From assembly GCA_902984215.1 (NCBI GenBank), contig CADWAF010000657.1, positions 1 to 17,904 of the forward strand: DNA of 17,904 nucleotides, in the 5' to 3' direction. The notes below the pieces were generated by a model, which searched no databases, had not been told where the DNA came from, and worked only from the letters and a program-made list of their open reading frames with translations. Position 1 is the first letter of the stretch. Each line of letters begins with the position of its first letter. The translations under genes were made by a program, and so were the position numbers. Shown here piece after piece: positions 7,276-16,634 of the stretch. Source of the stretch: Willaertia magna. Lineage: Eukaryota; Heterolobosea; Eutetramitea; Acrasida; Naegleriidae.

Positions 7276-9947
7276 GTGAAAGGGCTAGACTCAATAATGA
7301 AAATTCTTCTCAAGCGGAAGTAAGTGAAGAGGAACAGCCAATCATTAGTGAAGTTGAAAAAACAAAGAAAAGAGAATTACTTTGTAATAGAATATTATAT
7401 ATAATTTTAGGATTTATTATTGTTGGAGTTATTACAGCTGTTATTGTAGTTTTACTTTTAACATATGAAGCAAAAGCAGCAAAAAGATCTGTTCAATTCA
7501 ATGATATTTTTAATGGAACATTTGGTGCCAATATAAATACAGCAACATTTTCTACAAACCCAAACAAAGAGAATACTCTTTACTATTGGAAAGCAAGAGG
7601 AACAACAAAACAACAAAATATTATACAAACAACTTTAGATCACTTGACAACATTTACTACATTAGAGAACAGTGGTATTAGTGCAGACTCTGTTAATCAA
7701 ACAATTTGCGATATTATTAAATTTAATGCCGATACTAAACAAGAAACTGTTTTAATTACATCTGAAGACCTTTCTAAATTATTAATACCTGATTGTACAA
7801 CTACTTTTCTAATCCATTCAAGTGAACGTTTCATCTCATTTGAATTAGATATTGAACATATTTGGCGTCATTCCACAAAAAGTAATTTTGTAATTGTTGA
7901 TGTCGTTAAAAAAGTTAAAATCAACTTATCCAATGATGCACCAACAACTAAACAAATTATTATGAAATGGTGTTCAGATAATGATAACACAGGTATAGCT
8001 ACAGCATCATTCGTTCAAGAAAATAATATTTATTTACATAGATTCGATACAAATAGTGGTGAAACAAAAGATTATAAACAAATCACATTTGATGGAAGTG
8101 ATGAATTAATATTTAATGGTATTTCAGATTGGTTATATGAAGAAGAAGTAATTGGTGGTGTAGATACTTATTTCTTCTCACCTGACTGCTCTAAGATTGT
8201 TTATTTAAAGTTAAATGATAGTCAAGTGCCAATGTTCCAGTTGCCAGATTATGAACCAGATCAATCTTATACTCATTATAAGAAGGTTAGATGGCCAACA
8301 CCAGGAAATCATAATCCAATTCCATCTGTTCATATTTATGATATTGTTAAAGAAGAGACTGTTGAGATGGATATTGGTCAAATTCAAAATCCAGTAAATA
8401 TTGAAGATGAATATTATGTTTATGATTTAATGTGGGCTTCTAATTCGATTGTTGGTGTTGTAAGGGTTGATAGATATCAAAATCAAAAGGATGTGTTGAT
8501 TGGTGATTTAAGTGTTGATTTAGTTAATTCAATGTTACCAAATAGAGTTATTTCAACAATTAAAACAACTGATTGTTGGATTCCAGAAGCAAATGGTAAA
8601 CTCTATTTTATTCCAAATACACCATATTTTGTTGATATCATTCCAGTTGAAAATCATCACCATTTAGCTTTGTTTGATATACAAAAAGCTGGAAGTAGTA
8701 TGGTTAGATATTTGACTAGTGGTGATTTTGATGTAACACAAATTTATAAGGTTTATTCATCAAATGATCAAACTATTTATTATCAAACTACACAAAATAC
8801 TGATGGTATTCAAAGACAAATATATAGTATTAATTTAGATGGTACTACCATTAATTGGTTAAGTAGAAATATTAGTGAACCATTAACTTCAAATAGTACA
8901 GAATATAATAAGGGATTTTATGATGTATCATTTAGTGTTAATGCTAATTATTTAGTTTTAAATTATTATGGTCCATTATATCCATTCTCTAAATTATATA
9001 ATATTAATGAAATTACTAAAAAGGATGGTTATCTTTTAACTGATAATACAAAACTTCAACAAAGAATGGAAAAGGAAATTTTAATGCCAAAAGTTAAAGT
9101 TACACAAATAGAAAATGATAACAAAGATAAAGTAAATGTAATGTTGTATTATCCACCAAGTTGGAATGGACAAAGTGATAAATCATTCCCTCTATTAGTT
9201 TATTCATATGGTGGACCTGGTTCACAATTAGTTGATTTAAGATTTAGTTCAATGCATAATGGATTTTCAGTTTATCTTGCAAGTTTAGGTTTTATTGTTG
9301 CCACCATTGATGGTAGAGGTACTGGATTTAGAGGACGTGATTATATGTGTAAAGTTTATAAGAATTTAGGTTATTATGAAGTATTAGATCAAATTAGTGT
9401 AACAAAACAATTAAGAAACTTACCATACGTTGATTCATCACGTATTGCTATTTGGGGTTGGTCATTTGGTGGATATTTAAGTTCAAGAACTATAACATTC
9501 TCTGAGAATATTACTGCAACTAATGATTTACCATTCCAATTAGCATTATCTGTTGCCCCTGTCACTGATTGGATATTCTATGATACTGCTTATACTGAAA
9601 GGTACATGTTATGGCCAAATGTAAATTCTATTGGTTACAAAGCATCAAGTGTTTTAACACAAGTACAAAATCCTAAATGTCCAATTTTACCTACACAACA
9701 AAGTAATTTAGATGTTGCACAATCACAAAAGAAATATGTTTTATGTTTTGGTACTGCTGATGATAATGTTCATCCATTAAATAGTTTTAATTTAATGAAA
9801 ATGTTACAAGATAGATTAGTTCAATTTGATTTAATGGTTTATACAAACAAAGATCATAGCATTGATAATAGAAAACATATTTATAAATTCTTATCAAACA
9901 AACTTGGTGAATATTTTGGTTTTTCATCAAAGGTAAATTTTGGTTAA
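7272..9947 (+). CDS. Dipeptidyl peptidase IV-family serine protease, type II membrane
   Basis: An 891-residue S9B-family protease. It has an acidic cytosolic N-terminus of about 40 residues, a membrane helix at 41-64, a beta-propeller, then an alpha/beta-hydrolase domain from about 600. Family DPP IVs remove X-Pro or X-Ala dipeptides from N-termini. Diagnostic residues are present: the Glu pair that holds the substrate N-terminus (DWLYEEEV, Glu291/Glu292), the oxyanion-side YGGPGS near 653, the nucleophile Ser731 in GWSFGGY, Asp830 in GTADDNVH and His862 in NKDHSID. The segment LNDSQVP followed by VRWPTPGNHNP matches the family's propeller. Length is a little above human DPP4 (766) because of the N-terminus and propeller loops. 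The start is ATG 7272 after five A; the open frame upstream begins only with TTG. Likely on the plasma membrane or a lysosome/vacuole membrane with the catalytic part lumenal or outside. It appears intact. Confidence 0.93.
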   Translation: MSERARLNNENSSQAEVSEEEQPIISEVEKTKKRELLCNRILYIILGFIIVGVITAVIVVLLLTYEAKAAKRSVQFNDIFNGTFGANINTATFSTNPNKENTLYYWKARGTTKQQNIIQTTLDHLTTFTTLENSGISADSVNQTICDIIKFNADTKQETVLITSEDLSKLLIPDCTTTFLIHSSERFISFELDIEHIWRHSTKSNFVIVDVVKKVKINLSNDAPTTKQIIMKWCSDNDNTGIATASFVQENNIYLHRFDTNSGETKDYKQITFDGSDELIFNGISDWLYEEEVIGGVDTYFFSPDCSKIVYLKLNDSQVPMFQLPDYEPDQSYTHYKKVRWPTPGNHNPIPSVHIYDIVKEETVEMDIGQIQNPVNIEDEYYVYDLMWASNSIVGVVRVDRYQNQKDVLIGDLSVDLVNSMLPNRVISTIKTTDCWIPEANGKLYFIPNTPYFVDIIPVENHHHLALFDIQKAGSSMVRYLTSGDFDVTQIYKVYSSNDQTIYYQTTQNTDGIQRQIYSINLDGTTINWLSRNISEPLTSNSTEYNKGFYDVSFSVNANYLVLNYYGPLYPFSKLYNINEITKKDGYLLTDNTKLQQRMEKEILMPKVKVTQIENDNKDKVNVMLYYPPSWNGQSDKSFPLLVYSYGGPGSQLVDLRFSSMHNGFSVYLASLGFIVATIDGRGTGFRGRDYMCKVYKNLGYYEVLDQISVTKQLRNLPYVDSSRIAIWGWSFGGYLSSRTITFSENITATNDLPFQLALSVAPVTDWIFYDTAYTERYMLWPNVNSIGYKASSVLTQVQNPKCPILPTQQSNLDVAQSQKKYVLCFGTADDNVHPLNSFNLMKMLQDRLVQFDLMVYTNKDHSIDNRKHIYKFLSNKLGEYFGFSSKVNFG

Positions 9948-10112
9948 ACTAATAATTTTAAATAAAATAATAATAAATTTTAAATAATTTTAAATAAATT
10001 TGTAATTTTTAAGGTTCTCAAAGTGATTGAGGTTCCAATTACAACAAATTGGGACAATTACCCTACTATAAATTTAAGGTCCGGCATACCGGTTGTTGAA
10101 TTGTCAATAAAA

Positions 10113-11654
10113 ATGCATAAAAACAACATTCAATCAATGGAAGAATTTAACACAAATGATAAAAGTGAAAGAATTGAAGAAGAAAAAGAAGGAATAATAG
10201 AAGAAGAGGAAAAACAACAAGTAAATCATTACAATGATATAAATAATGAATTTGATGAACCGGCAATAAATCCCGAAAAGGAAGAAGAGAAAATTAAAAA
10301 TTTTGTAAATAAAGAATTACAGAAAAGTAAAAGTGGAATCACATTCTATTTTGCTTGGTGTTGTGCAATACTTGTTCATATTCTTTTTGGAATTCATCCA
10401 ATCTTTAGTAGATATTTACAACACGATAGTGAAAATCCATTTCCACCAATGATGTTAATTACAAGTTGTCATTTATTTATAATTATAATTTATTTACCAA
10501 GAATGTTATATAAATTATTTATTTATTTAAAAAATAAAAGACAACAAGAATTTAAAGAACAAAATGAACAAAATGATATTCAATTGGAAGAAATTGATAT
10601 TACAACAACACAATTTCATTCAGAAAGTATGAAGAGTAAAATTTTAAAATTTATTAAACTTATTGCTCCAGTTAGTGTGTTTTTAATTTCACTAGTTGTG
10701 AGATCTTCTACAAATATAGCAAGTTCTAAATTTGCTAAAGCTATTTATGTTCAATTGTTTGCATTAACAACACCATTCTTTTTAACATTTTTAACGGTTT
10801 TTATTTACAATAAATTTATAAGTAAAACTAGTGGAGAGAAATTAACATTAAAATCGTGGATTGCAATGCTTTTTACTGTGATTGGTGGAGCAATTATAAT
10901 TATTGGTAGTTCTGTATCTAAAGAAGATTCAGTTGAGAATAGTTGGTATAGTTTTTTATTTATTTATAAAATTGATTGGAATACATTTTCTGATAATGTC
11001 ACATGGAAAGATGGTATTGGAATATTATTTACAGTAATTTCAAGTGTAACATTAGCAATTTATATGTTATCTTTAAGATTTATGAAAGAGACAAAAGAAA
11101 CATCAAAATCAATTTCTTTGACAGGTGAAAATTTATTTATTCTTCAAATATTTGCTTTAGCTTTAACATTTTTCATTCCTAGTTTAATTGTTGACGATTG
11201 GTCATTATGGTTACGTTTAAATTATTTTGATTGGATAATGTTTATTAGCTTTTCAATTTTTGTTTTTATGGTTGCTAATTTTATTAATATATTTGCAATT
11301 AATTATTTAGGAGCAAGTATTGTAGGAAGTATTTTAGCTTTAAGATTGGTTTCAACAATAGTTTTTAGTAGTTTAATTTTGCAAGAACACCTTAAATCTT
11401 TCTGGCAATTATTAGGATCCTTAGTTGTGTTAATTTCTGTCACTTATTTCTTAATTGTGGAATATAAACAAGAAAAACAAAAAAGATTAGAAAAATTATT
11501 GAAAGAACAAGAGAAAGAGATAATGTTAGCAGAAGAAGAAACTCAACATTTCAATGAAGAGGATTCACTAGAGTTATTAGAGGAAGGAAAGGAAAAGTTA
11601 AAAGAAGAGGATAATAATAACGTTGCTGACAACACTAAACATGTGTTACTTTAA
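10113..11654 (+). CDS. DMT/EamA-like multispanning transporter
   Basis: A 513-residue membrane protein. The first 75 residues are polar and Glu/Lys-rich. Hydrophobic helices then begin at about 76 (TFYFAWCCAILVHILFGIHP) and can be followed at about 112, 182, 208 and 252 and through the second half, consistent with the ten-helix drug/metabolite transporter fold of two repeated halves. Each half shows EamA landmarks: KFAKAIYVQLFALTTPFFLTF with SWIAMLFTVIGGAIIIIG, and later YLGASIVGSILALRLVST with LQEHLKSFWQLLGSLVVL. A polar loop lies at about 140-175, and the tail after about 430 is a charged Glu-rich coil. The substrate cannot be predicted. ATG 10113 follows AAAA; the frame is open upstream only from GTG. 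Its stop lies 14 nt from that of the convergent IFT81 gene. Confidence 0.8.
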   Translation: MHKNNIQSMEEFNTNDKSERIEEEKEGIIEEEEKQQVNHYNDINNEFDEPAINPEKEEEKIKNFVNKELQKSKSGITFYFAWCCAILVHILFGIHPIFSRYLQHDSENPFPPMMLITSCHLFIIIIYLPRMLYKLFIYLKNKRQQEFKEQNEQNDIQLEEIDITTTQFHSESMKSKILKFIKLIAPVSVFLISLVVRSSTNIASSKFAKAIYVQLFALTTPFFLTFLTVFIYNKFISKTSGEKLTLKSWIAMLFTVIGGAIIIIGSSVSKEDSVENSWYSFLFIYKIDWNTFSDNVTWKDGIGILFTVISSVTLAIYMLSLRFMKETKETSKSISLTGENLFILQIFALALTFFIPSLIVDDWSLWLRLNYFDWIMFISFSIFVFMVANFINIFAINYLGASIVGSILALRLVSTIVFSSLILQEHLKSFWQLLGSLVVLISVTYFLIVEYKQEKQKRLEKLLKEQEKEIMLAEEETQHFNEEDSLELLEEGKEKLKEEDNNNVADNTKHVLL

Positions 11655-11668
11655 TAATAATACATATT

Positions 11669-13897
11669 TTACAATACCAATCGGTCAACTCCCCCAGAAA
11701 TAAATTCTGTTCCACCTAATGATGGTTTAAAGGTTGATTCTCTATTTGCCCTCAATTTCAATTCAAGTAGCTTCTTTAAATTTTTAAACATTTCTATTTG
11801 TTTTAAGTTTGGTTCATGAGTTTCTTTGATATATTTTTGTTTCTCTCTCAAATCCTTACTTACTACTTCTAATTTTTCTATTCTTGCTTTTAACATTGCT
11901 GTGTAAGACGGATATTCCTTTCCGAGTTTCTTTTCATTCTTTGTGTCAAGGAAATCCTTTTCTTTATCAACTCTTTCTTTCATTACGTTATTGAGGGTTA
12001 CTTGACTCTTAAGTAAAAAGTATAAGCTTTGCTGTCTATCTATTTCCTCTTGTAATTCCTTTATATCTCCTTTAAGTTTGGATACTTCAGTTTCTTGGCT
12101 TAGCTTTATGTTCTCATAAATTGCTCTCTTTTCTCCATGCTCATTCATAACTTCATGATGCTCTTCTCTTAATTTAATTAATTGTTTTACAGGTTGTTTC
12201 ATTCTTTCCTTTTGTGAATTAATTTTCTCTGTAAGTTCCTGAACTATCTTAGTAATTTCCTCAAGAGTGTCTCCTTTTTCTTTATCAATTTTGCTCTTTT
12301 CTTCAGAAACACTCTCAATGTTTTGCTGAACAGACCTAAAACCAGTTATTCCCTTTTGCTGTTCTATTCTACTTAAAAGCTCTTCTACTTTATCGTCTTT
12401 AAGTTTTAAAATATCTACTGTTCGTTTTAATGTTGTCTTTTCCTTCTTAATTTCTGCAAGCTCTGCCTTCATCCTTTTGGCAACAGTGGCTTTAGTCATA
12501 ATTTCTTTCTGGAGTTTTTCTAATTCTTCAGGTGTTGGTATCTTTTGTCCTTCGAACTGTTTCAATTCTTCCTCCAACTTTTGTCTTTTTTGTTGCCCTT
12601 TTTTGAGATCCTTTTGTAGTTGAGCTAATCTTTTGGCATATTCTTGGTTTTTCTTCTGCATAATTTTCGCTATTGATGTAAGTTTATTATCCCCCTCTTT
12701 GTTGGTCGTTTGTTCTCCCTCTGTTTTTTGTGACAACTGGTCTTGTAAAGTTGTTATCTCTTCCTTCAATCTTCTAATATCATTTTCAACTGTATTAAGG
12801 GCGTCAGACATTGATGACATAACAGATATTTTCTTTAGTATTTCTATCTTTTGTTGTTTTTCAGAAACTTCTTGAGGAAGTTTTAATTGGTTAGTTTCTC
12901 TTAACGCCCTAACTTGATCTTCTAATCTGTGTAGATGAGTATCTATATCACCAGAACCAATTTCCTTTTCTGTTTCTTCTAAAATTTGTTGAATTTCTTG
13001 TAATCTTGTTTTTTGTTCCACCAACTTTGCTAACTGGTCTTGTTTACTTTTTTCTAATGAAATTCTTTCATCTTGTTCTACATTCAATTTACTTGTTAAT
13101 TCTATAAAAGCATCCGCATCATTCTATTAATTTAACAAGCATTAATTAACAAAATAGAAATAAACAACTTACTGAGAGTTCATGCATCTTCTTTGTTTGT
13201 TCATCAATTTTAATTTTTAATTGTTCCTTTTCCCTTTCCATCTTAAATATCCTTCCCTTAATTTCTTCAGGGTCTGGAGTAGTTTCCTTAAGTTGCGTAG
13301 TTTGTTGATGAGTTGTTTTAAATTGTTGAATTAACTGTTTGTATTGTTGAAAAACTGAATTGACTTCGGAATCCAATAAAAACTCATCAGGCACCTTTAC
13401 CTCAACAAGATACTTTGCTAAGTAAACCCTTTTAATAAGATCATCTATTTTACTGCAAATCATGTAGATTATTGGATATATAACTCTTCTATCACCAGCA
13501 GCTAATCCATTCATTACCTCATTTCTATTTAATGAAGAAAGTTTGTTAGTTTTGTTAAGGCTAAAATCTACTTTACTTACTGATCTTGTTTTAAATTCTT
13601 AAAACCTAAAATTACAACCAAAAATTGATAAATTTTCATAACCGCTTGTTCTGGTGGTTCTTTATTGAAATCCAATTTCGATTCCGGTGAAAGATATCCA
13701 ATAATATTATTTAATAGTTCTAATAATTTATTAGGTTTTTTAGAAGATAATTCATCAAATGAAACTAAGGTAAGATTAAGATTAAGATGCTTATTTAAAG
13801 TTTTAACCATAAAATCTATATCTTCACTTCCATGACCATGTTCTCTAAACCCACCTCTACTACTAACACTTTTTGTATCAGATCCACTACTGTACAT
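11669..13897 (-). CDS. IFT81: Intraflagellar transport protein 81 (IFT-B core)
   Basis: Three exons on the minus strand: 13897-13581, 13524-13173 and 13123-11669, giving 707 residues (human IFT81 is 676). IFT81 pairs with IFT74 in the IFT-B complex that carries tubulin into growing flagella. A Ser/Gly/His-rich leader of about 25 residues precedes the calponin-homology-like N-domain (FMVKTLNKHLNLNLTLVSFD; then AAGDRRVIYPIIY at 114-126). From about 165 the protein is almost all coiled coil. The family-specific segment KGITGFRSVQQNIESVS lies at about 480-496, LREKQKYIKETHEPNLKQ at about 648-665, and the chain ends GGVDRLVL, as in other IFT81 proteins. Splicing restores frame at both GTAAGT introns. 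The start ATG follows eight A on the coding strand. It appears intact. I saw no RFX X-box upstream. Confidence 0.95.
13124..13172 (-). other. Intron 2 of IFT81
   Basis: 49 nt, GTAAGT donor, TTAATAG acceptor, phase 0. It joins ...MHELS to NDADAFIEL in the coiled coil. Confidence 0.85.
13525..13580 (-). other. Intron 1 of IFT81
   Basis: 56 nt, GTAAGT donor, AAATAG acceptor, phase 2, with CTTAAC and CTAAC branch-like words. It joins LKQDQ to NEVMNGLAAGDRR inside the N-terminal domain. Confidence 0.87.
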
Positions 13898-14112
13898 TTT
13901 TTTTTATTAAGGAAACAAATTACCTCAAAGCTTTGCTATTTATCATCACACAACTATAAAGTAGTCTTACTATTTAGTTTTGGAGCAATTTTATAAATGA
14001 TTTCAAAAGAGTTTTTAGGGTTAATAACTAGTGTTAATTAAAAACATTAAACAATCGGTTATTAATGAAATCTAAATTTGTTGTTTCAGTAAATTTATAG
14101 TTAAATAATATT

Positions 14113-15157
14113 TTATAATTTAGATTGTTTAAAAAAGGAAATATTTTCATTTTCATTAAAATTATTAGTAAAATTATTTATTTTAAATGAATCATTTGGT
14201 TCTTTAAATAAATTTGATAAATGTTCTAAAAATAATTCATCTTTTTGTAATGTATTTTGTAAATCATTTTTTAAAAATAATAAAAATTCAAATTCATTCT
14301 TTTTTAATAAAAATTCATTCTTTTTAAAATTTAAATTATTTTTATAATTATTTAAATAATTATTTAATTCTTTAATTCCTTTCTCTTTTCTATTAAAAAA
14401 ATAAATAAAATTTTTAAAATATTTAAATCTTTACAAAAAATAAAACTTACAAAATATTTTTCATTGAATCTATTTCAATTAAAGGAAATTTCTTTTTATT
14501 TAAAATTCTTTCCTTTTTTGTAACATTTATTTTATTTTCAAATATTTTTTGTTGTAAATTATTTTGTAATATTTCTTCTTCCTCTTCATTTTGTTTATTT
14601 TCAATAACTCCAAACTTTTCAAATTGATAAAAAATTGTTAAAATTAATTTATTTTTAGAATTTAAATATTTTAATAAAGAACTTGGTGGATTTTTTTTAA
14701 ATTCTAAAATTAATTTATTTATTAAACTTTCTAAATGTAAATAATTTTTTAAATATTGATTTTCAATTTCTTTATTTTCTATATTTTTTGTAAAATTTAT
14801 TTTATTTTCCATTTCATTTTCGTTTTTTTTAACAATTATTTCACTTTCCTTATTTGTAATTTCATTATCTGTCTTTACAATATTATTTACAAAGTTTTTA
14901 TTTAAATCATTTTTAATGTATTTCAATAAAATATTTTGAAATTCTTTATCAATTAATTTATTTAAATTATTTTGTACCATTTTATTTTTAATGACTTGTT
15001 CAATCTCTTTATCATCTTTTATTTCATAAAATAATTCTTTAGGAATATTGTCAATTTCTTTTTTCACTTCTTCTTTTAATGTTTCCATTTCAAAAGTTGA
15101 ATTCCTTGTCGAAGGAAGGACATGAGAATTATTTTCTTGAGTTTCTTGCTGTTGCAT
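14113..15157 (-). CDS. Unknown Lys/Glu/Asn-rich, probably coiled-coil protein
   Basis: Two exons, 15157-14451 and 14389-14113, giving 327 residues. The intron has the same GTAAGT donor as the others and a TTAATAG acceptor. Without splicing the frame ends at once (TTG TAA), while splicing adds 92 further codons in the same helical style, ending FFKQSKL, so I trust the two-exon model. The protein has a polar N-terminus (MQQQETQENN) followed by long heptad-like Leu/Ile/Lys/Glu stretches. A more distinctive segment is LHLESLINKLILEFKKNPPSSLLKYLNSK cut here as LESLINKLILEF and PPSSLLKYL, near 140-170. There is no signal peptide or membrane helix. The ATG follows ten A on the coding strand. I do not recognise the family. 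It is tandem with and upstream of IFT81 on the same strand, which alone says nothing about function. Confidence 0.65.
14390..14450 (-). other. Intron of the unknown coiled-coil gene
   Basis: 61 nt, GTAAGT donor, TTAATAG acceptor, phase 2. It is almost pure A/T and contains in-frame stops. Confidence 0.75.
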
Positions 15158-15264
15158 TTTTTTTTTTAAAAGTTTGTTACAAAAAGTTAATTAGTCCCCC
15201 GCTGGCTTGTTTACAACAACAACAAATAGTTTAATAAATTTGTACCTCATTCAGCCTAACCACA

Positions 15265-15888
15265 CTAGAATCCCAACTCTTTAGAAAAATTAACACCAGT
15301 TTCAACGTTGTGTCTAAAATAAGCATCAATAGTATTTGATTTTGCATCTGCAGCCAATATAATGGTGGATCTAGCTAAGCTTTTATAACTTGCTTGAGAA
15401 ATACCGCCTGCTTTCAGACTATGGCTAGAATAAGAACTTTCTATATTTAGTTGTTGACTAATTTCCCTTAAATAATTTGTGATAATTTCATTACTAACTT
15501 TTTTGCCAGTAATGTAATCAAGAATGAATGTTTTAGTTCTAGGGAAATGTTTGTCTCTAATAGTTATATAATATTTAATCCATTTAACTGGACATAAGTT
15601 GTTATCAGTAACATCTATAGTAACCATTCTTTTATCAGTTTTAGTTTTGGTTTTAGAAAAATTCAACATGATTAATTTCTCTTTAACTTCAACATCTTCC
15701 CTATTTAAAATTCCAATTTCAATCACCCTAGATAACGATTTAAAACCTACAATAATAACAATCATTTTAGTGACAAATTTTAAATTACTATTACAGAATT
15801 GTCTACCTTCCCGACACCATTTCTCGACCATAACCATTAAAATAGAATCATGTTTTAATTTAAATAGAAATTGTTTTTTATTAATCAT
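15265..15888 (-). CDS. Tyrosine recombinase (phage-integrase fold) catalytic domain, altered active site
   Basis: A 207-residue protein from ATG 15888 (four codons further to TTG 15900; the frame is closed by TAA at 15921-15919). Counting from TTG, it shows the tyrosine-recombinase core: SRVIEI with Arg58, matching the box-I R-x-x-E; a beta-hairpin with SKTKTKTDKR supplying the usual Lys; CPVKWIKYYI; TGKKVSNEIITNYL; SHSLKAGGISQA with His160 but Lys163 where the second Arg is expected; a box-III segment AADAKSNTIDAYFR with Ala in place of His/Trp; and the nucleophile Tyr194. The family breaks and rejoins DNA through the Tyr, in Crypton or DIRS-type elements of eukaryotes or as domesticated genes. 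There is no N-terminal core-binding domain, so it is truncated or missing an upstream exon. Divergent from and only 20 nt away from the nuclease remnant. Likely a decayed or repurposed mobile-element gene. Confidence 0.75.
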   Translation of the reverse strand: MINKKQFLFKLKHDSILMVMVEKWCREGRQFCNSNLKFVTKMIVIIVGFKSLSRVIEIGILNREDVEVKEKLIMLNFSKTKTKTDKRMVTIDVTDNNLCPVKWIKYYITIRDKHFPRTKTFILDYITGKKVSNEIITNYLREISQQLNIESSYSSHSLKAGGISQASYKSLARSTIILAADAKSNTIDAYFRHNVETGVNFSKELGF

Positions 15889-15908
15889 TCTCTTAATCAA
15901 TTGTTTAG

Positions 15909-16553
15909 GAATGGAAATTTAGAATTATTAATTACGTAAAGGAAAGAACAATAGAAGATTATAAAAAGAATTTAACAAGTAATGAATTAGAACAAGTTAT
16001 TCAATTTGAAAATTTAAATCAAATTGAAACTGAAAATAAAGAAGAAAATAAAGAAATTGACAATAAAGAAGAAGAAAATAAAGTATTACTGCATCCAATA
16101 ATTGACAATCAATTAAAAGAAGAATTACAAAAACGTTTTAAAAATGTACAATTTTATATTAGAAAGTTTTTAAAAGAATTTCCAAAAATGATTTCAATTT
16201 ATAAATTATATGGTTTAATACATTTAGAAGGACATGAAATGATGAAAATACATGAACGTTGGAGTGTTACTGAACCTTATTATACTTCTTTTACTCATCA
16301 TTATAAATCTACTTTGGATTATATATTTATTTGGAATAATGAAAATTGTAATGAAAATAATTGTTGTAAAGAAAATGATTGTTGTAAAGAAGAGAAGAAT
16401 AAAAAGAAGATCACTAGTGAAGGTTTTGGATGGGAGATGGTGAAGAGTATTTTGGATATTCCAAAACCAGAAGAGTTAAAGATACAAACTGCAATACCTA
16501 ATGATATTCATTCTTCTGATCATGTTGCGTTAGTGGCTAAAGTATACCTTTAA
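15909..16553 (+). pseudogene. 3' half of an endonuclease/exonuclease/phosphatase (CCR4/nocturnin/ANGEL-like) gene
   Basis: An open frame of 214 codons whose C-terminal part reads EPYYTSFTHHYKSTLDYIFIW, then SILDIPKPEEL and IPNDIHSSDHVALVAKVYL. This is the end of the EEP fold, including the catalytic S-D-H. The metal-binding Glu, the G-D-F/x-N-S block and the rest of the N-terminal half should precede it but are absent. The frame is closed on the left by TAG at 15906-15908, and the first in-frame ATG is only at 16188. The boundary TTGTTTAG/G at 15901-15909 looks like a 3' splice site, so this may be a last exon cut off from its upstream exons; no such exon is found on + back to 14.1 kb. Glu/Asn-rich and CCKEND-repeat insertions interrupt the domain. 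Family enzymes remove poly(A) or cleave 2'-5' linkages or NADP(H). A protein from ATG 16188 (121 residues) could not be active by itself. Confidence 0.7.
16361..16391 (+). repeat. 18-nt coding repeat (CCKEND unit) in the EEP remnant
   Basis: TTGTTGTAAAGAA occurs at 16361-16373 and again at 16379-16391, an 18-nt period that encodes Cys-Cys-Lys-Glu twice. It lies between the conserved LDYIF strand and the final domain part, so it is a loop expansion. Confidence 0.6.
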
Positions 16554-16634
16554 TTTATTATTTAATAAAATTTATTAATGTGATACATTTTTAAAATATT
16601 TTTTATCAATTTTAAATAATAATTACAAAAATAA

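Noticed and set aside
13898..14112. RFX X-box (GTTGCC...GGCAAC type) upstream of IFT81
   Set aside because: No such inverted motif is present in the 215 nt gap.
15158..15264. Terminal repeats or target-site duplications around the recombinase
   Set aside because: I found no matching direct or inverted repeats between this flank and 15889-15930, so element ends cannot be placed.
15599..15922. 107-codon plus-strand frame opposite the recombinase
   Set aside because: It is antisense to clear recombinase motifs and has no recognisable domain.
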